Assembly (NCBI GenBank): GCA_964514415.1
Contig: CAZEQL010000019.1
Span: 1-20,114 of the forward strand
DNA: 20,114 nucleotides
Origin: CAZEQL01 sp964514415
Lineage (GTDB): Bacteria; Chloroflexota; Dehalococcoidia; GIF9; AB-539-J10
Reading direction: 5' to 3'
In this document: positions 14,075-20,114 of the stretch, piece by piece
Position numbering within the stretch: position 1 is the stretch's first letter
Layout of the letters: the number at the start of each line of letters is the position of its first letter
Made by a program: the position numbers and the translations under genes
Notes under the pieces: model-generated
The model's input: the letters and a program-made list of their open reading frames with translations, nothing else
Databases searched by the model: none
What the model was told of the DNA's origin: nothing

Positions 14075-14348
14075 AGTGAGCGAATTGGCAGGAACGGCAA
14101 TGGTGCAGAGCTTGCGTGCGAGCAATGTGCCCTCCGACCAAGGGTTTCGGCTAAGAAAAGGAGAAGATAAGTTTTCGCTAGAAATCGACAGCCCTGCCGA
14201 GAATGACCGAGTGATTAGGCAGGAAGAAGCCATCGTGCTGATAGTTGACCCGGGCGTTGAGGGCGAGGTTGGCGACGTAGTCATTGACGTGGAGGAGAGG
14301 ACTGATGGACCTCAATTAATGATGCGCAGCAAGCCCTCTCAAGGATAG
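14067..14348 (+). CDS. HesB/IscA-like protein lacking all cluster cysteines
   Basis: This 93-residue protein follows the HesB-like fold along its full length: MIEVSELAGTAMVQSL (first strand and helix), SDQGFRLRKG, FSLEIDSPAENDRVIRQEEA, IVLIVDPGVEGEVGDVVIDV and EERTDGPQLMMR. It contains no cysteine at all, so it cannot carry an Fe-S cluster in the way IscA and ErpA do. Cysteine-free relatives of this fold are known in many bacteria and are of unclear function. AAAAAAAGGAGG precedes the ATG at a suitable distance. Its start overlaps the end of the UGA-containing gene by eight bases. It is the second HesB-like protein within one kilobase. Confidence 0.75.
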   Translation: MIEVSELAGTAMVQSLRASNVPSDQGFRLRKGEDKFSLEIDSPAENDRVIRQEEAIVLIVDPGVEGEVGDVVIDVEERTDGPQLMMRSKPSQG

Positions 14349-14502
14349 CTAGCATATAGAACAAGGACGCCAGGAACAACACCTATAGTCGGAGTTGCGT
14401 TTTCCAGTGGATTACAGTAGGTCAAATTATGAAGATTCTGCATGTTGAAAATCTTAGTAACTGTCGAAGGGCGGGAGGTGCTTTTCCTGGGAGAGGAGTG
14501 CA

Positions 14503-14727
14503 ATGAAAATAAAACCTGGAGCTGAGGTAATAGATAAAAATGGCAAGGTGTTGGGCTCTGTGGATCTCGTGGCACACGATGGCTGGAGTGGCGAAATTAG
14601 GAAATTTATAGTTAATAGAAAGCCACCTGAAAAGGATCTTTTCCTTGCAACTGAAGATGTACTTGAAGCGACAGATACCAGGATAAAGCTTAAGATTGCC
14701 TTTGATGAATTGAGCACAAATATGTGA
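14503..14727 (+). CDS. PRC-barrel-like small protein
   Basis: This 74-residue protein reads MKIKPGAEVIDKNGKVLGSV, then GEIRKFIVNRKPPEKDLFLA and TEDVLEATDTRIKLKIAFDE. The pattern of GxxVxDxxGxxLGxV followed by a second beta-hairpin and a polar VxxEDVxE segment is that of PRC-barrel domains, found both in ribosome maturation factors and in stand-alone stress-related proteins. GGGAGAGGAG lies seven bases before the ATG. It is 150 bases downstream of the HesB-like gene, in a stretch with no other visible gene, so it may or may not share that transcript. Function unknown. Confidence 0.7.
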   Translation: MKIKPGAEVIDKNGKVLGSVDLVAHDGWSGEIRKFIVNRKPPEKDLFLATEDVLEATDTRIKLKIAFDELSTNM

Positions 14728-14749
14728 CCAGCCAAATATGCCACGGAGC

Positions 14750-14805
14750 GTGGTCAATGTATAGCTCGCTTAAGCTGTTGTGATTTATCACTTGTCCTTG
14801 ACCAC
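14750..14805. terminator. Long inverted repeat between convergent genes
   Basis: GTGGTCAA (14750-14757) pairs with TTGACCAC (14798-14805), and inside this a second stem GTGAT-TT-ATCAC (14780-14791) can form. The structure lies between the ends of the PRC-barrel gene and mpgS. It is symmetric and has no U-run, so a bidirectional terminator is only a reasonable guess. Confidence 0.35.
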
Positions 14806-14910
14806 CAAGAGTGATTAACCCACAAGCTAAAGGCAAGATTTCAGAATACTTGCTAAACCATTTCCCCAGGTAGTATTTGCTCATGTAGCCAAATTTGTGG
14901 TATCTAGAAT

Positions 14911-16098
14911 TTAGCGTAACACATGATACTTATCGAAATCCTTTTGTATGGCAGTTATAAACTTGCTGACAGTCACCTTCTTCGGCGGAGCGTTGATATG
15001 AATCGGAGGAGGCGTCTCTCCTTCTTTGAGAATCCCTTGATGGACTAACTCAGCTAAAACTGCTTGTTTTACTTCCTCCCCACAAAGATGCGAGTGGTAA
15101 ATGGTGCTCAGTGCCGACAATAACATTCCCTGAAGATGCTCATCCCCTTTTTCTTCATGTAGATGGGGATTTCTCGTCTCAATCTGGAATATGTCTATTC
15201 CTTGCTCCATCACCTTGATATTCTTTGTGGGCAAGATGCCCCCAAAATCTTCAAATATAGATATTAACTCTTGAGGTTCTACGGCATATCCTGAGGCGTA
15301 GGGTAAAATCTCCGCCAGTTTCATGCTCATAGCATGTTCTCCAGCATTACCGGTTTTTACAACTTCGGTTTCAAATCCTATTTTAGAGGATATCAAGTTG
15401 TTCAAGTGCTTGTTGGTGACTTCGGACACTCTTCCCCATTTCCTAAAGTATAGCCCCTCTGAGATTTTGGGCTTGTAATGCCATAATATCCTAACCATGC
15501 TGTAAGGAGATTGAGCCAGGCTAAAACCGGCAGCGTAATTTCTCACATACTCCAACACCGCACCGGGAAAGTAATTATCAGCGTCAATGAAACCGACATA
15601 GTCTTTCCCCGCCGCCTTGGCCATAAGCAATCCTATTACCATGGCTTCGCTCTTACCATCACGCACCAATCCATCTTCACCTAAGAGGTCATTATAGCCA
15701 GCTTCCGTTATAGCCTCAGCAATAGCTGGGTCTTTCTGGTGAACAATCAAAGCCTGACGGAAGGTAAAACGGCAAAGCTGGTTTAAAGCGTCCCCTTCCA
15801 TTCTGAATCGGTCAACTTTTTCCCTTTGGCTATTAGAAACCACAATCGCCAGACAGTCATGCGGCACGCCACTAACCACTCCTTCGAAGAGCTTGAGCTT
15901 CTCATCTTTAACCGGAATGACAATCGCCATCCTGTCCTCAAAATGCTTGATTGTTTCCTCATCTATTTTCATTACCCCCATAGCGCCATGAGGGGGCAAT
16001 TTGCTTTTTATTCCTGAATCTAAAGATATCACACTCTGCACATGATTCATTCTGACAGAACCAAAACGTTCCGTGTACCTTGGACTCTCAATAAACAT
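14911..16098 (-). CDS. mpgS: Mannosyl-3-phosphoglycerate synthase (GT55)
   Basis: The enzyme transfers mannose from GDP-mannose to 3-phosphoglycerate, the first step of mannosylglycerate synthesis, a compatible solute of thermophiles and halotolerant bacteria. From the ATG at 16098, with GGAGGTGGG directly upstream, the protein has 395 residues, close to archaeal MpgS. The upstream 14 codons of the open frame are rejected for lack of a ribosome binding site. AIVIPVKDEKLKLFEGVVSG (about 58-77) and the metal-binding DAD in YVGFIDADNYFPGAV (residues 172-174) are the GT-A hallmarks, and RFGSVRMNHVQ at the N-terminus is typical of MpgS. There is no phosphatase domain, unlike the fused MpgS-MpgP known from Dehalococcoides, and no separate mpgP nearby. 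Confidence 0.93.
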   Translation of the reverse strand: MFIESPRYTERFGSVRMNHVQSVISLDSGIKSKLPPHGAMGVMKIDEETIKHFEDRMAIVIPVKDEKLKLFEGVVSGVPHDCLAIVVSNSQREKVDRFRMEGDALNQLCRFTFRQALIVHQKDPAIAEAITEAGYNDLLGEDGLVRDGKSEAMVIGLLMAKAAGKDYVGFIDADNYFPGAVLEYVRNYAAGFSLAQSPYSMVRILWHYKPKISEGLYFRKWGRVSEVTNKHLNNLISSKIGFETEVVKTGNAGEHAMSMKLAEILPYASGYAVEPQELISIFEDFGGILPTKNIKVMEQGIDIFQIETRNPHLHEEKGDEHLQGMLLSALSTIYHSHLCGEEVKQAVLAELVHQGILKEGETPPPIHINAPPKKVTVSKFITAIQKDFDKYHVLR

Positions 16099-16130
16099 CT
16101 TCCCACCTCCACGAAATATTAAACGAAAGC

Positions 16131-16159
16131 ATAATATCAAGTATATCTATCAGCGACAA
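16131..16159 (-). promoter_or_regulatory. Likely promoter of mpgS
   Basis: On the minus strand TTGTCG (16154-16159) and TATTAT (16131-16136) are separated by exactly 17 bases, matching the -35 consensus at four and the -10 at five of six positions. Transcription would begin about 25 bases before the ATG, leaving room for the strong GGAGGTGGG. Hence mpgS probably has its own promoter although it follows serS on the same strand. Confidence 0.5.
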
Positions 16160-16274
16160 GTTGATTTTACTATAGTGGTCGTCAAACTCAGGGAGTTCTA
16201 TATTCCTCACCAGTTATTTCGGACTCTCTTTGCACTAGTTGATTACTGGAGACTAGTAACCATTTATCGGCTCA

Positions 16275-17516
16275 CTACATATAAGACTCTAGCGCTTCGG
16301 GGACTAATATCGTGCCATCGGCTTGCTGGTAATTCTCCATTACAGCAATGAGAACACGGGGTAGAGCCAGTCCTGAGCCATTAATCGTGTGAACAAACTG
16401 TGGTTTAGCCTCGAGCTCAGGGCGATACTTGATACTAGCTCGCCTTGCCTGAAAGTCACCACAATTGCTGCAGGAACTGACTTCAAGCCACTCACCGCAG
16501 CCAGGAGCCCATATCTCAATATCGTATGTTTTACAGGCAGCAAAGCCCAGGTCGCCGGTACACAGTTGCACCACACGATAAGGTATAGCTAACTTGCGGC
16601 ATATATCCTCAGCATCGGCCACCAATTTTCCCAGCTCTTCATCAGAGTTTTCTGGCGTGGTAATCTTGTAGAGCTCTACTTTATCAAATTGATGTCCCCG
16701 CTTAATGCCTCTAGTATCAGTGCCAGCAGCCATTTTCTCGCGGCGGAAGCAAGCGGAATAGGCAACATAATAAAGAGGCAGGCAATTTGCATCTAATATC
16801 TCATCACGGTGGAGGTTAGTTAGAGGCACCTCTGCTGTAGGTATAAACCAGAAGTCATCCTCATCATCATGATATAAGTTATCACTAAATTTAGGCAAAT
16901 TCCCCGACCCTACCATACATTCCTGCTTCACCATGAAAGGAGGATAGATTTCACTATAGCCATGCTCTTTTACATGGACATCGAGCATAAAAGAGATTAA
17001 CGCTCGCTGAAGATGCGCTCCTAATCCTTTAAGAATGTAGAATCGAGTCCCTGAAAGCTTCACACCTCGATGGAAATCTATTATGCCCAAATTTTCCCCT
17101 AACACCCAGTGAGGCAGCGGCGTGAAGGGAAATTCCCTCTGCTCACCCCAAGCACGCACTACGACATTATCACCCGCATCTTTTCCTAAAGGCACGTTGG
17201 GATGGGGGGTGTTAGGTAACTCTAGCAGCAAGGATTCAAGGTTAACTTTAGCCTGGCTGGTCTCCTGCTGCAAGGAGGATATTCTCTGTCCTAATTGACG
17301 CATCTCAGCAATAAGTTGGGGTGGCTTCTCCTTAGTTTGCCCCAGTTGTTTGCTCACCCTGTTATGTTGACTACGGAGCTCCTCCACCTGACGAAGCAAA
17401 CTGCGATAGTGCGCATCACTCTCAAGTATGCTATCTAAGGCGAAGGTATCCCCTCTCTTCTCCAATTCCTGGCGAACGAGCTCAGTGTTTTCACGAATAA
17501 GCCTAATATCTAACAT
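16275..17516 (-). CDS. serS: Seryl-tRNA synthetase
   Basis: This 413-residue class II aminoacyl-tRNA synthetase charges tRNA-Ser. An N-terminal coiled-coil arm (about residues 1-100, rich in Glu, Gln, Arg and Leu) binds the long variable arm of tRNA-Ser. The serine-binding TAEVPLTN is at 227-234, motif 2 ACFRREKMAAGTDTRGIKRG at 255-274, and motif 3 NGSGLALPRVLIAVMENYQ near 379-397. Length and ends are normal. The ATG lies one base after the lysS stop, so the two synthetases form one transcript. No T-box leader is visible. Confidence 0.97.
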   Translation of the reverse strand: MLDIRLIRENTELVRQELEKRGDTFALDSILESDAHYRSLLRQVEELRSQHNRVSKQLGQTKEKPPQLIAEMRQLGQRISSLQQETSQAKVNLESLLLELPNTPHPNVPLGKDAGDNVVVRAWGEQREFPFTPLPHWVLGENLGIIDFHRGVKLSGTRFYILKGLGAHLQRALISFMLDVHVKEHGYSEIYPPFMVKQECMVGSGNLPKFSDNLYHDDEDDFWFIPTAEVPLTNLHRDEILDANCLPLYYVAYSACFRREKMAAGTDTRGIKRGHQFDKVELYKITTPENSDEELGKLVADAEDICRKLAIPYRVVQLCTGDLGFAACKTYDIEIWAPGCGEWLEVSSCSNCGDFQARRASIKYRPELEAKPQFVHTINGSGLALPRVLIAVMENYQQADGTILVPEALESYM

Positions 17517-17517
17517 T

Positions 17518-18978
17518 CTATTTTGTTTTTAATTGGGGGAAAAGTATCACTTCGCGCACGGATTGCTGTCCAGTGAGCAGCATTATTAAGCGGTCAACAC
17601 CTACCCCAATGCCACCGGTAGGTGGCATGCCATACTCTAAAGCCTGAAGAAAATCTTCATCGGCAACCTCAACCTCCTCATCCCCAACCCGTTCCCTTAA
17701 TTGTTGGCGAAACCGCTCCCTTTGGTCTATAGGGTCGTTGAGCTCAGTGAAGGCATTGGCAACCTCTGTCCCGTTAATGAATGCCTCGAACCTTTCAACC
17801 AAACGGTCATTACCTCGCTTTCTTTTAGCCAGAGGTGACATTTCCACAGGGTAGTCGAGAAGGAAAGTTGGTTGGATAAGATTTGGCTCGACAAAAGTGG
17901 AAGTCAACTCATCTATAAGCCTCCCTCTCCCCTTGCTTGGGTCAACCTCCATCCCTAACTCTATCATCCGAGATTGCAAAGAAACAGTATCGGGGTAATC
18001 CTCAAAGTCAATGCCACTGTAATTTTTGACTGCCTCACGAAGATAAAGTTTTTGCCACGGGGGAGCGAAGTCAATAGTTTTTCCTTCATAAATAATCTTG
18101 GTATCACCCAGAACCCCTTCAGCAATATGAGAGACCATTTCCTCAACCAAATTCATCATGTCATTATAATCACTATAAGCTTGATAGCATTCAAGCAAGG
18201 TGAACTCCGGGTTATGTTTGGTAGAAATACCTTCATTGCGAAAGACGCGTCCCATCTCATAAACCTTGTCAAAACCACCCACTATCAACCTCTTAAGGTG
18301 GAGCTCCAGGGCAATGCGCAGGTAAAGGTCTTCATCAAGGGCGTGGTGATGGGTAACGAAAGGGCTTGCTAATGCTCCACCAGGCTGTGGTTGGAGCACT
18401 GGCGTTTCCACCTCTATAAATCCTCGTTTATTCAGAAAGTTCCTTACAGCCGTGATAATTCGGCTGCGCATCATAAAAGTGTTTCTAACCTCCTCGCTGG
18501 AAACGAGGTCAAGATACCGCTGCCGATAGCGTTTCTCCGTGTCCACTAAGCCATGCCATTTCTCCGGCAGCGGGCGAAGGGATTTACATAGCATAGTGAA
18601 AGCAGATACTTCGAGGGTAATCTCCCCTGTCTTCGTTCGAAAGGGCTTCCCCTTTGCCCCTATAATGTCGCCAATATCAATCTCCTGAAGGAATTCATAC
18701 CTTTCTTTTCCGAGAAGGTTCTGGCGGAAACAAAGCTGCATTTTCCCTGAGCCATCGCGAATATCAAAAAAAGCCATCTTACCCATGGAACGCTTAGCCA
18801 TAACACGACCAGCAAGAGACATAGCTTGAAGGTCTTCTCCTTGTTCAAAAAGAGTTATCGCCTGTTGAATGGCATGGCTGAGATGATAGGAATGAGGATA
18901 AGGGTTTATGCCCCGAGCCCGAATCCTATTCAGGCTATCCAATCTTTGCTGAGTTATGCGCTCTAATCTGGAAGTCAT
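17518..18978 (-). CDS. lysS: Lysyl-tRNA synthetase, class II
   Basis: This 486-residue protein charges tRNA-Lys. The N-terminal OB-fold for the anticodon covers about residues 55-135 (SLAGRVMAKRSMGKMAFFDI and following). Motif 1 is RGFIEVETPVLQ (185-196), motif 2 VFRNEGISTKHNPEFTLLE (245-263), and motif 3 GGIGVGVDRLIMLLTG (455-470). The enzyme ends close after REVILFPQLK as usual. There is no obvious ribosome binding site before the ATG at 18978, but the N-terminal sequence fits the family. It is the first gene of a lysS-serS pair. Upstream lies the MITE-like element and a broken gene. Confidence 0.97.
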   Translation of the reverse strand: MTSRLERITQQRLDSLNRIRARGINPYPHSYHLSHAIQQAITLFEQGEDLQAMSLAGRVMAKRSMGKMAFFDIRDGSGKMQLCFRQNLLGKERYEFLQEIDIGDIIGAKGKPFRTKTGEITLEVSAFTMLCKSLRPLPEKWHGLVDTEKRYRQRYLDLVSSEEVRNTFMMRSRIITAVRNFLNKRGFIEVETPVLQPQPGGALASPFVTHHHALDEDLYLRIALELHLKRLIVGGFDKVYEMGRVFRNEGISTKHNPEFTLLECYQAYSDYNDMMNLVEEMVSHIAEGVLGDTKIIYEGKTIDFAPPWQKLYLREAVKNYSGIDFEDYPDTVSLQSRMIELGMEVDPSKGRGRLIDELTSTFVEPNLIQPTFLLDYPVEMSPLAKRKRGNDRLVERFEAFINGTEVANAFTELNDPIDQRERFRQQLRERVGDEEVEVADEDFLQALEYGMPPTGGIGVGVDRLIMLLTGQQSVREVILFPQLKTK

Positions 18979-19073
18979 AGTGTATAGTCTAGTTTAGCAC
19001 TCAGGGCAGTTAAAAATCTAATAGAGCTTAGCTCAACACGGGACTCCAACTGTCAAGATGGCAAATATCCCAA

Positions 19074-19162
19074 TTAAGAGCTTGTTGCACAAACCCATCT
19101 GCCAAAGCTAAGGTAGCATGGTTGCCAGCTTTAGGAAATCCCTTTACGCAACAGGCTCTTAA
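19074..19162. mobile_element. 89-bp MITE-like element
   Basis: The ends TTAAGAGCTTGTTGCACAAA and the reverse complement of the right end, TTAAGAGCCTGTTGCGTAAA, agree at 17 of 20 positions. It has no coding capacity. The outermost TTAA on both sides may be a target-site duplication with the element proper starting at GAGC, but because TTAA is a palindrome this cannot be distinguished from the terminal repeat. A related single end is at 2003-2023. It appears to have inserted behind the broken DUF2007-type gene. Confidence 0.6.
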
Positions 19163-19239
19163 CAACAATATTAAGCAAAGCGGTTTAAACCAAGTTGACT
19201 TATCATGAACCTGGTCTTGCAACTTGATATTGTTCTTGT

Positions 19240-19607
19240 CGCTAATTCCTGAAATCTCCTTAGCCTCTCCAGCTAAGTGCTTGGGCGCCATTATTCTCAC
19301 CTCACCTAAGCCTCTTGTCATTCTGAAGGAGCCCTCCACTCCCCCTGTCATTCTGAGCGAAGCGAAGAATCTCACCGCTCAGGACAGGCTCCGCGAACGA
19401 AGAATCTCCTCTTCACTTCGTTCAGAGCTTCGGCTCACCAGGATAAACTCCGCGAAGAATCTCATAAAAGAATCTAGACCCTTCGCTGCGCTCAGGGCTT
19501 CGGCTTAAGAGGGCGGGAATGCCTTCGCTCTCCAGCCGCCCTTTGATTATTCGCGCCTCCATTTGCCTGGTAGTGCAGATAGTAACTAATTGTCCCCTTG
19601 CAGACAT
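19240..19607 (-). pseudogene. DUF2007-type small protein gene split by a repeat insertion
   Basis: The N-terminal part, MSARGQLVTICTTRQMEARI through KGRLESEGIPALLS, matches the start of DUF2007 proteins (putative signal-transducing proteins; typical pattern VTxYTxxxxxEAxxIKGRLESEGIPAxL). At about position 19505 this stops and about 190 bases of dispersed repeat follow. At about 19316 the other half resumes in a different frame as GLGEVRIMAPKHLAGEAKEI, the normal C-terminal end of the family (GLGEVRIMVP-x-A-x-EA-EIL). Without the insertion the protein would have been about 65 residues. The reading frame is now broken, so the gene is dead. It lies upstream of lysS on the same strand. Confidence 0.75.
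19317..19505. repeat. Dispersed repeat cluster, copy 3, inside the DUF2007-type gene
   Basis: The cluster holds at least three head-to-tail partial units around CATTCTGAGCGAAGCGAAGA, CGCGAACGAAGAATCTCC and GCGAAGAATCTCATAAAAGA, ending with CTTCGCTGCGCTCAGGGCTT. The units are in the opposite orientation to those at 398-458 and 5561-5643. If translated, the edge gives the frequent SPERSEG pseudo-peptide, a sign of repeat-derived false reading frames. Confidence 0.7.
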
Positions 19608-19759
19608 GAACCCCTGTCTATATTTTACCAGAAACCCATGTTGAAACTCTTTGATAATGTCCTCTTAAAGACTCGATAGAAATGTCCTCTTTCCGAAAAA
19701 AGTGGTAAGGAATAGGCATCTCGAAAGGAGGTGTCTAAATGGAAGGAGGAGTTTTAGCC

Positions 19760-20072
19760 ATGAGTCAGAGGGAACGAACCCGCCTGGTCATGATGACCAT
19801 GGTAAGGGAGAAGGCAATGACGATCAAGGAGACAGCGGAGGTGATGGGGATGAGCTACCGGCAAAGTCGGCGGATATACAAACGATACTCAGCACTCAGC
19901 ACTCAGTATTTAGCTGAAGGCTGATAGCTGTTCGAGGGAATGCTCCTGAAGTAAAAGAGATAGCGCTGGCTTTGTATAGGGAACAATACTGAGGTTTCGG
20001 GCCGACTCTGGCGGCAGAGGAAGCGCGCCAAGCACAGACAACGGCGTGAGCGCAAAGCTCATTTTACTGAGA
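19760..20072 (+). pseudogene. ISNCY/IS481-like transposase remnant with an internal repeat insertion
   Basis: After GGAAGGAGGAG the ATG at 19760 starts MSQRERTRLVMMTMVREKAM and TIKETAEVMGMSYRQSRRIY, the N-terminal helix-turn-helix of ISNCY-type transposases. At about 19889, after YKRY, a 44-base repeat interrupts it. From 19933 the protein resumes as RGNAPEVKEIALALYREQY, then an in-frame TGA (19990-19992), then GFGPTLAAEE. An internal deletion with a frame change then joins to KRAKHRQRRERKAHFTE, the basic stretch that normally precedes the catalytic domain. The catalytic part is missing or outside the window. Hence it is inactive. Confidence 0.7.
19889..19932. repeat. Short CTCAGCA / AGCTGA repeat inserted in the transposase remnant
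   Basis: Three tandem CAGCACT-type units are followed by TTTAGCTGAAGGCTGATAGC. It separates two pieces of the transposase that are contiguous in the family. A related element, including the perfect palindrome AGCTGACAGCTGTCAGCT (20079-20096), follows the end of the remnant. Confidence 0.55.
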
Positions 20073-20078
20073 GCTATC

Positions 20079-20096
20079 AGCTGACAGCTGTCAGCT
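20079..20096. repeat. Perfect 18-bp palindrome in an AGCTGA repeat
   Basis: AGCTGACAG is followed by its exact reverse complement. The surroundings (GAGCTATC, TTTCAGTAAG) extend the same theme. It lies where transposase similarity ends, so it probably marks another repeat insertion. Confidence 0.6.
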
Positions 20097-20114
20097 TTCA
20101 GTAAGTGGTTTGAG

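Noticed and set aside
16099..16140. Earlier start for mpgS (14 extra codons)
   Set aside because: GGAGGTGGG lies directly before the ATG at 16098 and would be inside the coding region with the earlier start. The likely -10 box is only a few bases beyond.
16275..18978. T-box or other riboswitch before the tRNA synthetase genes
   Set aside because: The upstream region holds a MITE-like element and a broken gene. No TGGGTGGT-like T-box core or specifier stem was seen.
19028..19375. 115-codon ORF on the minus strand as an intact protein
   Set aside because: It is made of a dispersed repeat, the tail of the broken DUF2007-type gene and the MITE-like element, so it is not a gene of its own.

Overview
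This looks like a chromosomal window from an uncultivated, probably anaerobic bacterium. The guess of Chloroflexota (Dehalococcoidia-like) is inference only. It rests on a ferredoxin-linked 2-oxoacid oxidoreductase operon, mannosyl-3-phosphoglycerate synthase together with trehalose genes, and many short dispersed repeats and decayed insertion sequences between compact operons. No rRNA, tRNA, CRISPR array or intact mobile element was seen.

Layout. Positions 1-1010 are a graveyard: the end of a response-regulator receiver domain, a perfect 32-bp palindrome, a copy of a dispersed repeat, and a frameshifted IS1182-type transposase remnant. Positions 1013-5423 (minus strand) carry a crotonase gene with its own likely promoter. 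Upstream of it lies a tight operon: small membrane protein, ferredoxin, alpha, beta and gamma subunits of a VOR/KOR-type 2-oxoacid:ferredoxin oxidoreductase, and a double-ACT protein. Positions 5728-6655 (minus) hold a macrodomain and a cupin protein. Positions 6826-11849 (plus) form a trehalose operon: GT20 trehalose-6-phosphate synthase, trehalose-6-phosphate phosphatase, a TreT-like GT4 trehalose synthase and a sugar-nucleotide pyrophosphorylase. It is followed by three hairpins and a 66-codon remnant of a second mannosyl-3-phosphoglycerate synthase gene. Positions 12408-14727 (plus) hold a NarL-type response regulator, a row of very small genes including two cysteine-poor HesB/IscA-like proteins and one reading frame with UGA as its third codon, then a PRC-barrel protein. 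Positions 14911-18978 (minus) hold the intact mannosyl-3-phosphoglycerate synthase, seryl-tRNA synthetase and lysyl-tRNA synthetase. Positions 19074-20114 are again decayed: an 89-bp MITE-like element, a DUF2007-type gene split by repeats, and an ISNCY/IS481-like transposase remnant that itself carries a repeat insertion.

How it fits together. The central 10 kb reads as a compatible-solute island: two independent routes to trehalose (OtsA/OtsB and TreT), an NDP-sugar pyrophosphorylase that could feed either sugar pathway, and the first enzyme of mannosylglycerate synthesis. The matching phosphatase (MpgP) is not in the window. The response regulator with its small-protein cluster sits between the trehalose operon and mpgS. 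It is the least explained part and the best candidate for an undescribed, possibly stress-related, module.
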